The position numbers and the translations under genes were made by a program. The notes under the pieces are model-generated. The model did no database searches, was not told the DNA's origin, and saw only the letters and a list, made by a program, of their open reading frames with translations. A stretch of 64,000 nt of DNA from Rhodoblastus sp963704565 (GTDB lineage Bacteria; Pseudomonadota; Alphaproteobacteria; Rhizobiales; Beijerinckiaceae): the NCBI GenBank assembly GCA_963704565.1, contig OY969917.1, positions 3,038,001 through 3,102,000 of the forward strand, written 5' to 3'. Of the stretch, positions 46,322 through 54,990 are shown piece after piece (position 1 is the stretch's first letter; the number at the start of each line of letters is the position of its first letter).

Positions 46322-48307
46322 TCACAGGTAAAGCCCCTTCATGATCTGGGTGAAAGCGATCTGGTCCGCAGTCGGCGCCTCAAGGTTTTCCTTTTTGCCG
46401 ACGGCCGTGGCGCTGTCGGGGAACATGCGGAAGGCGGTGTTCATCACGATCCGAGCGAAGCGCGGGGCGATCGCATTGACGAGTTCGCCGAACACGCCGA
46501 GCGGCGTCGCAATGCGCGAGGGACGCTTGACGATGGCCTCGACGACGAGTTCCGCGGCCTCTTCCGGCGTCAGCGTGGGGGCGTGGTCGTAGAGCCTGGT
46601 CGGCGCGATCATCGCCGTGCGCACCAGCGGCATGTTGATCGTGGTGAAATGCACGTCCCGGTCGAGATATTCGGACGCCGCGCAACGGGTCCAGGCCTCC
46701 ATCGCGGCCTTGGACGCGACATAGGCCGAAAAGCGCGGCGCGTTGGTCAGCACGCCGATCGAGGAAATATTGATGACATGGCCGCTGTGGCGCTGAGCCA
46801 TGGCGGGCAGGAATCCGAGCGTCAGCCTCAAGCCCCCGAAATAATTGACCTGCATCGCGCGCTCGAAATCGTGGAAGCGATCGTAGGAATGTTCGATCCC
46901 GCGCCGCATCGACCGGCCGGCGTTGTTGATCAGTATTTCGACGCCGCCATGGTCCTCCGCGATCTTCGCGATCAAGGCGTCGCATTGGGCGCCGTCGGCG
47001 ATGTCGGTGGAGTAGGGGAGAAGCGTCAGGCCGCATTCGGCGGCCTCGCGCGCCGTCGCGTCGAGCTTTTCGCGGTCACGGCCGACGATCAAGGTGGTCG
47101 CCCCGGCTTCCGCCAGACGCATTGCCGTGGCCTTGCCGATGCCCGCCGAGCCGCCGGTCACCAGCACGACCTTGCCCTGGACCCGGCCGCGCAGGCTGCG
47201 GTCGATGAACAGGTCGGGGTCGAGATGGCGCTCCCAATAATCCCACAGCCGCCAGGCGTAATCCTCGATCGGCGGAACCTTGATCCCGGCCGGGTCGAGG
47301 ACCGCCTGCGCCTCGCGGCTGTCGAAACGGGTCGGATAATTGAAGAAGGAGAGTATTCCCTCCGGCAGGCCGAGATCCTTCATCACGGCCTTGCGGATGC
47401 GCCGCACCGGAGTCAGGGACTTCAGCGCCTGAACGACCGGGCGCGGCAGCAGGCTGAACAGGGCCGCATTGACGCGCATCGAAACGCGCGGCGCATGGGC
47501 GGCGGCCGCGAAAAGGGCGAAAATGTCGCCGACGCGGCGCGGCTGCGGATCGACCAGATGGAAGCAGCGCCCGTCGAGGCCGTCAGTGTGGGCGAGACAG
47601 TCGAGCGCCGCGACGACGAAATCGACCGGCACGAGATTGATCCGCCCGCCTTCGAGGCCGATCATCGGCGCCCAGGGCGGCAGCAGGCGGCGGAGCTTCT
47701 GGATCAGCTTGAAGAAATAATAGGGGCCGTCGATCTTGTCCATTTCGCCGGTGCGGGAATCGCCGACGACGATGCCGGGGCGGTAGATCCGGAACGGCGT
47801 TTTCGCCTCGCGCCGGACGACTTTTTCCGCCTCGTGCTTGCTGGCGTAATAGGGATGGTCGAGGTTTTCGGCTTCCTCGAACATGTCCTCGCGGAATACG
47901 CCTTCATAAAGGCCAGCCGCCGCGATCGAGCTCATGAGGTGGAAACGGCGCGCGCCAAGGGCCTCGGCCAGCGCAAGTGCGTTGCGCGTTCCCTCGATAT
48001 TGACCTGCATCTCCTGTTGCGGGTCGGCGTCGAGGTCATAGATCGCGCCCAGATGGAAGACATGATCGACATGGCCGCGCAGGGCTGCGATGGCGCCGGC
48101 GTCAACGCCGCACAGGGGCAAGGTGAGATCGCCCGGCAGAGCCACGGCCCGACTTTCGTCCGCACCCCAGAAGGCGCGCAGGCGTTCGACACGCTCCGGC
48201 GTCGCGTTGCGGATGAGGAAATAAACCTTCGCGTCGGGCCGGGAGAGCAATTGACGGGCCAGGCGCTTGCCGATGAAGCCGCTGGCGCCGGTGATGACGT
48301 AGATCAT
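46322..48307 (-). CDS. Two-domain SDR protein, probable fatty acyl-CoA reductase
   Basis: A 661-residue fusion of two short-chain dehydrogenase domains. Residues 1-360 are an extended SDR/male-sterility-like domain with TGASGFIGKRL at residue 6 and YYASKHEAEK. Residues about 370-661 are a classical SDR with VTGGSAGIGKATAMRL, NNAG, NISSIGV and YVASKAAMEAW, so both have a nucleotide site and a Tyr-x3-Lys pair. This layout and length match what I recall for Marinobacter FAR, whose C-terminal part resembles Acinetobacter Acr1, and for mycobacterial AcrA1. Those reduce fatty acyl-CoA to aldehyde or alcohol. Neighbouring fadD and WS/DGAT genes support this role; it is not proven. Confidence 0.82.
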   Translation of the reverse strand: MIYVITGASGFIGKRLARQLLSRPDAKVYFLIRNATPERVERLRAFWGADESRAVALPGDLTLPLCGVDAGAIAALRGHVDHVFHLGAIYDLDADPQQEMQVNIEGTRNALALAEALGARRFHLMSSIAAAGLYEGVFREDMFEEAENLDHPYYASKHEAEKVVRREAKTPFRIYRPGIVVGDSRTGEMDKIDGPYYFFKLIQKLRRLLPPWAPMIGLEGGRINLVPVDFVVAALDCLAHTDGLDGRCFHLVDPQPRRVGDIFALFAAAAHAPRVSMRVNAALFSLLPRPVVQALKSLTPVRRIRKAVMKDLGLPEGILSFFNYPTRFDSREAQAVLDPAGIKVPPIEDYAWRLWDYWERHLDPDLFIDRSLRGRVQGKVVLVTGGSAGIGKATAMRLAEAGATTLIVGRDREKLDATAREAAECGLTLLPYSTDIADGAQCDALIAKIAEDHGGVEILINNAGRSMRRGIEHSYDRFHDFERAMQVNYFGGLRLTLGFLPAMAQRHSGHVINISSIGVLTNAPRFSAYVASKAAMEAWTRCAASEYLDRDVHFTTINMPLVRTAMIAPTRLYDHAPTLTPEEAAELVVEAIVKRPSRIATPLGVFGELVNAIAPRFARIVMNTAFRMFPDSATAVGKKENLEAPTADQIAFTQIMKGLYL

Positions 48308-48453
48308 GGCCGTTTCCCACTTCTAGCCTAGACTACCTTTTAGGATTAGAGTCTGCCGCCTAGGAGAATAGGGCGAAAAACCTAAAAACCGCGACTATTT
48401 TTCCAGCATGAGGCCGCAAGATGAATCCGGGCGGCGGGCGGAGGGAGAGTAAA
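48308..48453. promoter_or_regulatory. Divergent regulatory region between reductase and phasin genes
   Basis: 146 bp separate the two divergent starts. An imperfect palindrome has arms CCTAGACT (48327-48334) and AGTCT (48350-48354), plus CCTAGG (48359-48364). It could be the operator of the TetR protein encoded at 50229. Confidence 0.4.
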
Positions 48454-48870
48454 ATGGTCAAGAAACTCAAAGTTCTTGCCGAGGGCAAGAGTGATAGCGA
48501 ACTGGCGGCGCTGATCAAGAATTCCGCCAATCAGATCTGGCTCGCCGGCCTTGGGGCATTTGCCGTGGCCCAAGAGGAAGGCGTCAAGACCTTCGAAAAT
48601 CTCGTCAAGCATGGCGAGGCGATTCAGGGGCGGGCCAAAAAGGTCGCCGACGAGAAGTTTACAGACGTGAAGGCCCAGGCGACCGGGCAATGGGACAAGC
48701 TGGAGCAGGTGTTCGAGGAGCGCGTGGGGCGCGCCCTGCATGCGTTGAACGTGCCGACCAAGAAAGACATCGAGCACTTGAGCCGCCGGGTGACCGAGCT
48801 GACCCAAGAGGTCAAGAAGCTCGAAGCCGAAGTCGAGCCGCACAAGGCGACGGCGAAGGCCGCCAAGTAA
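48454..48870 (+). CDS. Phasin (PhaI/PhaF-type granule-associated protein)
   Basis: A 138-residue amphipathic helical protein of the poly(hydroxyalkanoate) granule-associated family. The N-terminal half includes NQIWLAGLGAFAVAQEEGVK, the usual family core. The C-terminal half is a coiled coil (HLSRRVTELTQEVKKLEAEVE). Phasins coat storage granules. The gene context suggests it may coat neutral-lipid bodies, PHA granules or both. I chose the ATG at 48454 with GAGAG/GGAGG upstream; an ATG at 48421 adds eleven residues. Confidence 0.88.
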   Translation: MVKKLKVLAEGKSDSELAALIKNSANQIWLAGLGAFAVAQEEGVKTFENLVKHGEAIQGRAKKVADEKFTDVKAQATGQWDKLEQVFEERVGRALHALNVPTKKDIEHLSRRVTELTQEVKKLEAEVEPHKATAKAAK

Positions 48871-48981
48871 GCTGATCGGCGCGCGCCGCTTTGGGGGTCG
48901 GTTGTTGGCGGGTCCGCCCGGAAGGGCGGCTCCGCCTTTGCTCATGATTTCCAGGGGCATGACTTCGAGGGGGAGGCGTCC

Positions 48982-50202
48982 GTGGCTCACGATCTGAAGG
49001 GCGTCGCGCTGGCGGGCGGCGGCCCCCTCGGCGCCATCTACGAAATCGGCGCGCTGGCGGCGCTTGATGAGGCGTTGAAGGGGTTCAATTTCGTCGACTG
49101 CGACATTTTCGTCGGCGTCAGCTCCGGCGCCTTCATGGCGGCGGGGCTCGCCAATGGCTTGTCCCCGCGCGACATGCATCGCAGCTTCATCGAGAGCGAG
49201 GAGGCTGACGATCCTTTTGAGCCGGACGTCCTGCTGCGCCCCGCGCTCGGCGAATATGCGCGTCGGCTCGCCGGACTCCCAGGCCTCGCGGCCGCGGCGG
49301 CCCAGGCCTATCTGGACCATCCGTTTTCTCGCGGGCTGGTCGAATCCATTCAGAAGCTCGGCAGCGCCCTGCCGGCCGGCCTTCTCGACAACGAGGGCGT
49401 CGGCGCCTATCTGACCCAGCTCTTTTCCGCGCAGGGACGGACCAATGATTTCCGCGAACTGAAGCGGAAACTGTTCGTTGTCGCGACCGATCTCGACTGC
49501 TGCACAGCCGTGCCTTTCGGCGCCGCCGGCTGGGACGACGTGCCGATTTCGCGCGCGGTGCAAGCCAGCGCCGCCTTGCCCGGCCTTTACCCGCCCGTCG
49601 AAATCGCGGGCCGCCACTATGTCGACGGCGCGCTGATGAAGACTCTGCACGCCTCGGTCGCCCTGCGCGAAGGCGCGAAGCTGCTCATTTGCATCAATCC
49701 GCTGGTTCCGTTCGACGCCGATGCGGCGGCGCGGCGCAACCGCAAAAAGCGCGTCTCGCTGGCGGAGCGCGGCTTGCCGACCGTCATGTCGCAGACCTTC
49801 CGCGCCATCATCCATTCGCGCATGCGGGTCGGCATGGAACGCTATGCGCGGCTCTATCCCGACGCCGACGTGGTTCTGTTCGAGCCCGCGCGCGACGACG
49901 CCGAAATGTTTTTCGCCAACATATTTTCCTACTCGGATCGCCGACGCCTCTGCGAACACGCCTACCAGCGCACGCGCGAGGAATTGCGCCGTCGCGCCGG
50001 GGAGTTCGAGCCCATCCTCGCGCGTCACGGCGTGTCGATCGACCGCGACGTTCTGGCGGACAATTCGCGCAGCTTGCTGAGACACAAGAGAAAGAGCAAG
50101 GTCGCGCAACGTCACGCGCCCAGGCTGCATTTCGCCACGACGCAGCTCAGCGAAACGCTCGACGTCCTGGAACGCAAGCTCGGGGACGCGCCATCAAGCT
50201 GA
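48982..50202 (+). CDS. Patatin-like phospholipase/lipase
   Basis: A 406-residue patatin family acyl hydrolase with a Ser-Asp dyad. The oxyanion loop is AGGGPLG at residues 11-17, the nucleophile elbow GVSSG at 45-49 and the Asp is in YVDGALMK near residue 210. There is no signal peptide, so it acts inside the cell, as expected for a lipase mobilising stored lipid. The GTG at 48982 has a strong GGGGGAGG site 5 nt upstream. It is 111 bp after the phasin gene. Confidence 0.9.
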   Translation: MAHDLKGVALAGGGPLGAIYEIGALAALDEALKGFNFVDCDIFVGVSSGAFMAAGLANGLSPRDMHRSFIESEEADDPFEPDVLLRPALGEYARRLAGLPGLAAAAAQAYLDHPFSRGLVESIQKLGSALPAGLLDNEGVGAYLTQLFSAQGRTNDFRELKRKLFVVATDLDCCTAVPFGAAGWDDVPISRAVQASAALPGLYPPVEIAGRHYVDGALMKTLHASVALREGAKLLICINPLVPFDADAAARRNRKKRVSLAERGLPTVMSQTFRAIIHSRMRVGMERYARLYPDADVVLFEPARDDAEMFFANIFSYSDRRRLCEHAYQRTREELRRRAGEFEPILARHGVSIDRDVLADNSRSLLRHKRKSKVAQRHAPRLHFATTQLSETLDVLERKLGDAPSS

Positions 50203-50228
50203 CAGGACTGGCGTCGGGGGGCCAGGTC

Positions 50229-50873
50229 ATGGAAAAAAAGCCGAAAAGGCGGACGCGTGAGAGGATTCTGGAGACGGCCCTGCGGCTCTTCAACGAATAT
50301 GGCGAACCGGGCGTGACCACCACGTCCATCGCCGACGAAATGAACATCAGCCCGGGCAATCTCTATTATCATTATCATTCCAAGGACAAGATCGTCGAAG
50401 CTTTGTTCGCCGTCTTTCGCGACGAGATCGAAAATACGCTCGCGGCGCCCGAAAGCCGCCCGGTCCATGCCGAGGACGCCTGGCTGTTCCTGCATCTGGT
50501 TTTCGAGGCGATCTACAAATATCGCTTCCTCTATCGCGACATCAACGAACTCGTGTCGCGCCACCGGATGCTGGAGACCCAGTTCAAGCGCATTCTCGCG
50601 CACAAGACGCGAACGGCGGTCGCCATTCTCGAAGGCCTGGTCCGGGCGGGCGAGATGAAGGCGAGCGCGCTGGATGTGGAGGTCCTGGCGGTGAACATGA
50701 CCGTGCTGGCGACCTATTGGCTGTCCTACGAATTCGCCCGGAACCCGCGCGCCAAGGAAGAGAGCCGGGCGCTGGCGCGCGGGGCTTTCCATGTGATCTC
50801 GCTCGCCGCGCCCTATCTGGCGCCGCGCGAGCGAGCTCTTTTCGATGAATTGGCGCAACGTTATTTGAGCTAG
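50229..50873 (+). CDS. TetR-family transcriptional regulator
   Basis: A 214-residue TetR/AcrR repressor. The N-terminal helix-turn-helix is clear: RERILETALRLFNEYGEPGV, then TTTSIADEMNISPGNLYYHYHSKDKIV. The C-terminal half is a helical ligand domain with aromatic residues (AIYKYRFLYRDINELV); a fatty acyl ligand is a guess from context. It lies 26 bp after the patatin gene, so it may be in the phasin-patatin transcript. Its stop codon TAG is the first TAG of the dispersed repeat that follows. Confidence 0.92.
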   Translation: MEKKPKRRTRERILETALRLFNEYGEPGVTTTSIADEMNISPGNLYYHYHSKDKIVEALFAVFRDEIENTLAAPESRPVHAEDAWLFLHLVFEAIYKYRFLYRDINELVSRHRMLETQFKRILAHKTRTAVAILEGLVRAGEMKASALDVEVLAVNMTVLATYWLSYEFARNPRAKEESRALARGAFHVISLAAPYLAPRERALFDELAQRYLS

Positions 50874-50974
50874 AGCATATTCCCAAAAAGTTGCAGACTT
50901 TTTGGACAAGAATATGCGTTAAAACAATGAATTAGAGACTTCTTCCGATTCCGAAGGAACGGAAAAGGCTCTAG
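50870..50974 (+). repeat. Dispersed palindromic repeat, copy 2
   Basis: A 105-bp element bounded by CTAGAGCAT and GGCTCTAG. It shares the CCAAAAAGT-N5-ACTTTTTGG hairpin and the GATTCCGAAGGAACGGAAAA block with the inverted copy at 15599-15700. The middle stretch differs. It overlaps the TetR stop codon. Confidence 0.85.
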
Positions 50975-50987
50975 ATGTGAGGCCGAG

Positions 50988-51839
50988 ATGTCCAAATCGA
51001 AATGGAAAGCCTTCCCTCACGCCGACAAGGCCTATGATTATGCCGGCGCCGCCTTGGAGAAGAACTGGGACCGGCTGCACGCCGGCGATCGCGAGCCGTT
51101 CCCGAGCGTTGCTTATGTGAAGACGCAGATCGCCGCGCACCCCAAACTGAAGACCCGCCAGGATCTGGCGGCTTGCGCCGAAGCCTTGCAGAACGCCTGG
51201 CGCGCCTATCATCGTGGCGATTTCGGCGGGGCCGTGGAAGGCGCCGACGCGCTCGGCCTGATCGGCGCCAATGTTGCGGCCAAGGCGATCAATATTTACG
51301 CGACTTATCTCGTCGATGATCTCGCGGAAAAAACCCGGCTGTTCGAGGACGCCGCCGATCGCGCGGAAAGCCTGCAGAAGGCGGCGCCGGACAACGCCAA
51401 CGCCTTCTATCTTCACGCCCAGGCGCTCGGCCGCTACAGCCAGGGCGTCTCCGTGGTCAAGGCGCTCGCCGAGGGGCTCGGCGGCAAGATCCGCCACAGT
51501 CTCGAGACCGCCCTGAAACACGAGCCGCGCCATGCCGACGCCCATATTGCTTTGGGAACCTATCATGCGGAAATCGTCGACAAGATCGGCGGCATGATCG
51601 CCAGCCTGACCTATGGCGCCAGCAAGGACGCGGCGGTCAAGCAGTTTGAGGCGGCGCTGAAGCTCAACCCCGGCTCGGCGATCGCGCGCATGGAATACGC
51701 CAACGCCCTGGCGATGCTGTTCGGCTCGGCGAAACTGAAACAGGCGACCGCGCTTTATCAGGAGGCGGCCAAAGCCAAGCCGATGGACGCCATGGAGCGG
51801 TTCGACGTCGAGGCCGCCAAGGCTGAACTGGAAGAGTGA
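50988..51839 (+). CDS. TPR-repeat protein
   Basis: A 283-residue soluble protein with several tetratricopeptide-like helix pairs: DNANAFYLHAQALGRYSQG, HADAHIALGTYHAEIVDKIG, and QFEAALKLNPGSAIARMEYA. There is no signal peptide. It probably acts as a protein-protein adaptor; its partner is unknown, but it sits inside the lipid cluster. The ATG at 50988 has a GAGG-like site upstream. It converges with the hydroxylase gene, three bases apart. Confidence 0.8.
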   Translation: MSKSKWKAFPHADKAYDYAGAALEKNWDRLHAGDREPFPSVAYVKTQIAAHPKLKTRQDLAACAEALQNAWRAYHRGDFGGAVEGADALGLIGANVAAKAINIYATYLVDDLAEKTRLFEDAADRAESLQKAAPDNANAFYLHAQALGRYSQGVSVVKALAEGLGGKIRHSLETALKHEPRHADAHIALGTYHAEIVDKIGGMIASLTYGASKDAAVKQFEAALKLNPGSAIARMEYANALAMLFGSAKLKQATALYQEAAKAKPMDAMERFDVEAAKAELEE

Positions 51840-51842
51840 AGA

Positions 51843-52472
51843 CTATTGCAGTCTGTCGGCTGCGCGGTCGCCGAAAAGATTGCGCACGAAGGGACTTTTC
51901 GCGACCGTCTTCGGCGCCGGGCGCGTCCCGTAGAGGTAGTCGAACGTCGGGTTGGAGACGCCGAACCAAGATTTCTCGCTGATGAAATGATGGCGCAGGT
52001 GATAGCGCTTGATGTAGCGCCCCCAGGCCGTGTGCGGCTGGTAGGGAATATGGGCGACGTAATGGGTCCACTCGTAATGAAGAATGGCGAGTCCGACGCC
52101 GAACACGAGCGAGGCGACGGCGTAAGCGCCAAAAACAAGCCAGAACAGAGCGGCGCTTGCGGCGAGCAGGGCGGCCAGGAACCAGATCGGCAAGAACAAC
52201 AGGTCGAGGCGGTTCGGCTCGGCGTGATGGTCAAAATGCAGACGGCGCTGGAGGCGCAGCGCCGAGGGCCCGGGCGCTGGCGGTGCGTGAAAGGCGAAGC
52301 GACGCCAGACATATTCGCTGGCGTGGAACAGGACGGCGCCCAAGACGATCCAGAACATGCCGATCCAGAACATGCCGAGCGCCGGGCCGCCCAGCATCGG
52401 CCAGAAAGCCAGCGCGGCCAGGAGGGCGATCAGCGCGCCATTCGAGCCGTGCCGCAGGAAGGCGAGCGCCAA
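51843..52472 (-). CDS. Sterol desaturase/fatty acid hydroxylase-family membrane protein
   Basis: A 209-residue integral membrane di-iron protein. The His boxes are HFDHH, HYEWTHYVAH and HLRHHF, placed between hydrophobic segments such as LIALLAALAFWPMLGG and LLFLPIWFLAALLAASAALF. Members hydroxylate or desaturate lipids. The best start is a TTG at 52472 with GAGG 8 nt upstream, 10 bp after the WS/DGAT stop. No ATG start is available in the required region. The lipid substrate is unknown. Confidence 0.82.
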   Translation of the reverse strand: MALAFLRHGSNGALIALLAALAFWPMLGGPALGMFWIGMFWIVLGAVLFHASEYVWRRFAFHAPPAPGPSALRLQRRLHFDHHAEPNRLDLLFLPIWFLAALLAASAALFWLVFGAYAVASLVFGVGLAILHYEWTHYVAHIPYQPHTAWGRYIKRYHLRHHFISEKSWFGVSNPTFDYLYGTRPAPKTVAKSPFVRNLFGDRAADRLQ

Positions 52473-52482
52473 AGCCGCGCCC

Positions 52483-54147
52483 TCACGCCGAGCCGCGTGT
52501 CTTGGTGCGTGTCTTGGCGCGTGTCTTGGCGCGTATCTTGGCGCGCGGACGGAGGCGCGGCCGCGCCGAGACCGGCTGGGCGGGCGCAGCCAAATCTTGA
52601 TGCCGGGCGGGCGCAGGCTTGCGCGGACGTTTCGGCGTCGTGACCGGCGCCGCGGCTTCCGTTTCGGCCTTGGGCGCGACGGCCGGCTTGCGTCGCGTCT
52701 TGCGGACGGCTTTCGTTTGAACCTCGTTTGGCGTGGCGGGTTTGTGGCCCTCCCATTCATCGAGCAGGACGTGATAGAGCAGCTTTTCGAACTCCGGCTG
52801 GAAGTGTTTGATGATTTCGTCGGGCTCGGGCGTGAGCGCAGTGTCGGTGATCAGGCCGAGCTGCACGTGGTTGTTGAAGGAAAGTAGCGAGACGCCCATG
52901 CCGATGGCGCCGGATTGCGGCACCCAGAACATCATCTGGTCGATCTCGGCGCCGCCGAGATAGAGCGGGCGCTGCGGCCCGGGAACATTGGTCATCACCA
53001 CCGTCGCACGGCTGAGAAGGAGGTCGAACAGCCGGTCCTGCAAAATTTTCGGGCCATAGCCGAGCGCTTCGAAGAGACCGAGCGTGACCACGGGTTCATA
53101 GGATTTCTTCAAGGCTCGCATCCGGCGGCGCACCTCGCTAAGCCGAGAGAGCGGGTTTCTGATTCCGACCGGCAGCTCGACCGCGACAATGCCGAAACGA
53201 TTGCCCAGCTCGCGCGCGCGTCCCGGAGGCCGGAGGTCGATGGGAACGAGGGCGCGCACTTCGACGCCATGAGTTAGATCGCCCTTTTCCGTGAGATAGG
53301 CGTTAATCGCTCCGGCGAAGGAGGCGAGCAGCATGTCGTTGACCGTGCAGCCCAGCGCGTGGCCGACCGCCTTGACTTCCGGCAGGGGGATGCGGGGGCT
53401 CCAGGCGACCTTCTTGTCTCCGCGCAGTGGGCCCTTGAGCCGCGTTGGACTGTCCATCGGCATCAGAAGAAGATAAGCCAGCTCCGCCGCGACATTGACG
53501 CCGTCGCGCATGAGGTTCAGCGCCCTGGCCGGGCGGAGGGCCAAGCCCAAGGCCGACCCCACTGCGCCCGCCGACGCCCGCACGCCGCTCTCGACGGCTT
53601 CGATCAGCGGCGCCAGCGCCTCCCACGGCGGGCTGTAGGGGTCGTCCCGTTCCTCATAGACCTGCTCGACGCCATGCATTGGCGCGTTCGGCTCGTCGTC
53701 GGTCAGGTCGAGCAGCACATGCATGAGCGCTACGCCGTCGCCGATGGCGTGATGAATGCGCAGCAAGATGGCGACGCCTTCGTCGTAGCGCTCCACGATA
53801 TGGGCCTGCCAGAGCGGATGCGCCGGATCGAACGGCCGCACCGCGAGATCGGCGACGAATTGCTGAAGTTCGGCCTTGCCGGCCGCGCCGGGCAGGCGGG
53901 CGCGGCGGATGTGACGCCCGATGTCGAAACGCTCGTCGTCGCGCCACCAGAACCCGCCTGCGGCATTCTCCACCTTCTGGCGAAAGCGGTCATGCGCCAG
54001 AAAGCGCGCGGCCAAAGTCCGCTCGACGCGGTCGAGATCGACCGGCTCGCGCAGGATGATCACGCCGACAATGACCATGCGATTGTTGGGCCGATCCATC
54101 CTGAGCCAGGTGGTGTCGACCGGCGTCATGCGCCTGCCCTCGGACAT
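52483..54147 (-). CDS. WS/DGAT-family O-acyltransferase
   Basis: A wax ester synthase/diacylglycerol acyltransferase of about 554 residues. The catalytic HHxxxDG is HHAIGDG at residues 132-138, and LVPIDLRP, GNRFGIVAVELPVG and VVMTNVPGPQRPLYLGG are family motifs. It joins acyl-CoA to a fatty alcohol or diacylglycerol. The last roughly 80 residues are an unusual Lys/Arg/Ala/Pro-rich tail ending in repeats of AKTR/TKTR, encoded by a 12-bp tandem repeat. The ATG at 54147 has GGGAG 7 nt upstream. It is followed by the hydroxylase gene. Confidence 0.92.
   Translation of the reverse strand: MSEGRRMTPVDTTWLRMDRPNNRMVIVGVIILREPVDLDRVERTLAARFLAHDRFRQKVENAAGGFWWRDDERFDIGRHIRRARLPGAAGKAELQQFVADLAVRPFDPAHPLWQAHIVERYDEGVAILLRIHHAIGDGVALMHVLLDLTDDEPNAPMHGVEQVYEERDDPYSPPWEALAPLIEAVESGVRASAGAVGSALGLALRPARALNLMRDGVNVAAELAYLLLMPMDSPTRLKGPLRGDKKVAWSPRIPLPEVKAVGHALGCTVNDMLLASFAGAINAYLTEKGDLTHGVEVRALVPIDLRPPGRARELGNRFGIVAVELPVGIRNPLSRLSEVRRRMRALKKSYEPVVTLGLFEALGYGPKILQDRLFDLLLSRATVVMTNVPGPQRPLYLGGAEIDQMMFWVPQSGAIGMGVSLLSFNNHVQLGLITDTALTPEPDEIIKHFQPEFEKLLYHVLLDEWEGHKPATPNEVQTKAVRKTRRKPAVAPKAETEAAAPVTTPKRPRKPAPARHQDLAAPAQPVSARPRLRPRAKIRAKTRAKTRTKTRGSA
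52495..52542. repeat. 12-bp tandem repeat (4 units) in the WS/DGAT gene
   Basis: Four units of GCGTGTCTTGGC, two with one mismatch, encode the basic AKIRAKTRAKTRTKTR tail on the minus strand. Confidence 0.9.
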
Positions 54148-54257
54148 TGCGCGTCTCCCCCTTATTTGGCTTCGATCATATCCCTTTTGTTCCGACACGG
54201 AAGCGCCGGAACGCATTTTAGGGGGCTTTGCCTAACGTCGCGTGTTACGCTTCATCA

Positions 54258-54977
54258 ATGAGCGAAAAGGACTCGGCCGGGGATTTTGCGATGCGGCGTC
54301 TTGAGGCGCAGCTGGATCGGCTCGCCCAGGTTCGGGAAGTCGTGGAAGACGATCCGGCCGTCGAACGGGCGCGCATCGAACTGCGGGAATGGCAGGCGGC
54401 GCGGCTGGCGCGCACCCATGCCGATCTTCTCGCCAGCCCCAAATTCGGCGCGGGGGCCGAATTTTTCCTGGGCGATCTCTATGGCCCGCAGGAGCTGGGC
54501 CATCGCGAAGAGGCGGTGCGGCGGGTGGCGCCGCTGATCAACAAGACCTTGCCGGCGTCGGCGATCGACGTGATCGCCGACGCCATGGAACTCGACGCTC
54601 TGTCGGAATCGCTCGACCTCGACATGGCGGCGGCGTTGCGAGAAAAGTCCGGCGCGATCGACGCCGCCGCCTATGGCGACGCTTATCGCAAGGTCGGCCG
54701 GCGCGCGGACCGGATCCGCCAGATCGAGCTCATCAGCCATCTCGGCCACTCGCTGGAACAGCTCACCAAGGCGCGCTTCGTTGGCGCGGCTTTGTCGGTG
54801 ATGCGCAAGCCTGCCCAGATGGCTGGACTCGGCGACCTGCAGGCCTTTCTCGAACGCGGCTACGCCGCCTTCCGGCAGATGGGCGGCGCGCGTGAATTCC
54901 TCGATACGGTGACGGCGCGCGAGGCGGCGATCAGCGCGACCTTGTTCGCTGGCGATGATCGCCCGCTCCAGGGCTGA
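54258..54977 (+). CDS. Hypothetical protein with FFL-DLY motif
   Basis: A 239-residue helical soluble protein. EFFLGDLYGPQELGHRE near residue 73 resembles the motif of proteins named FFLEELY-motif proteins, whose role is not known. The rest is helical (NKTLPASAIDVIADAMELDA...). It is divergent from the WS/DGAT gene and 13 bp ahead of the GMC oxidoreductase gene, so a shared operon and role in the lipid cluster are likely. The ATG is at 54258. Confidence 0.75.
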   Translation: MSEKDSAGDFAMRRLEAQLDRLAQVREVVEDDPAVERARIELREWQAARLARTHADLLASPKFGAGAEFFLGDLYGPQELGHREEAVRRVAPLINKTLPASAIDVIADAMELDALSESLDLDMAAALREKSGAIDAAAYGDAYRKVGRRADRIRQIELISHLGHSLEQLTKARFVGAALSVMRKPAQMAGLGDLQAFLERGYAAFRQMGGAREFLDTVTAREAAISATLFAGDDRPLQG

Positions 54978-54990
54978 TTGGGAGAGCGCG

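Noticed and set aside
44606..48331. A 1,241-codon open frame on the plus strand across the fadD and reductase genes
   Set aside because: It is antisense to two genes with clear motifs. High-GC codon structure keeps the opposite frame open, and its translation has no recognisable domain.
49689..50229. A longer start for the TetR gene reaching into the patatin gene
   Set aside because: The extension is an Arg-rich out-of-frame translation of patatin; the helix-turn-helix begins just after the ATG at 50229.
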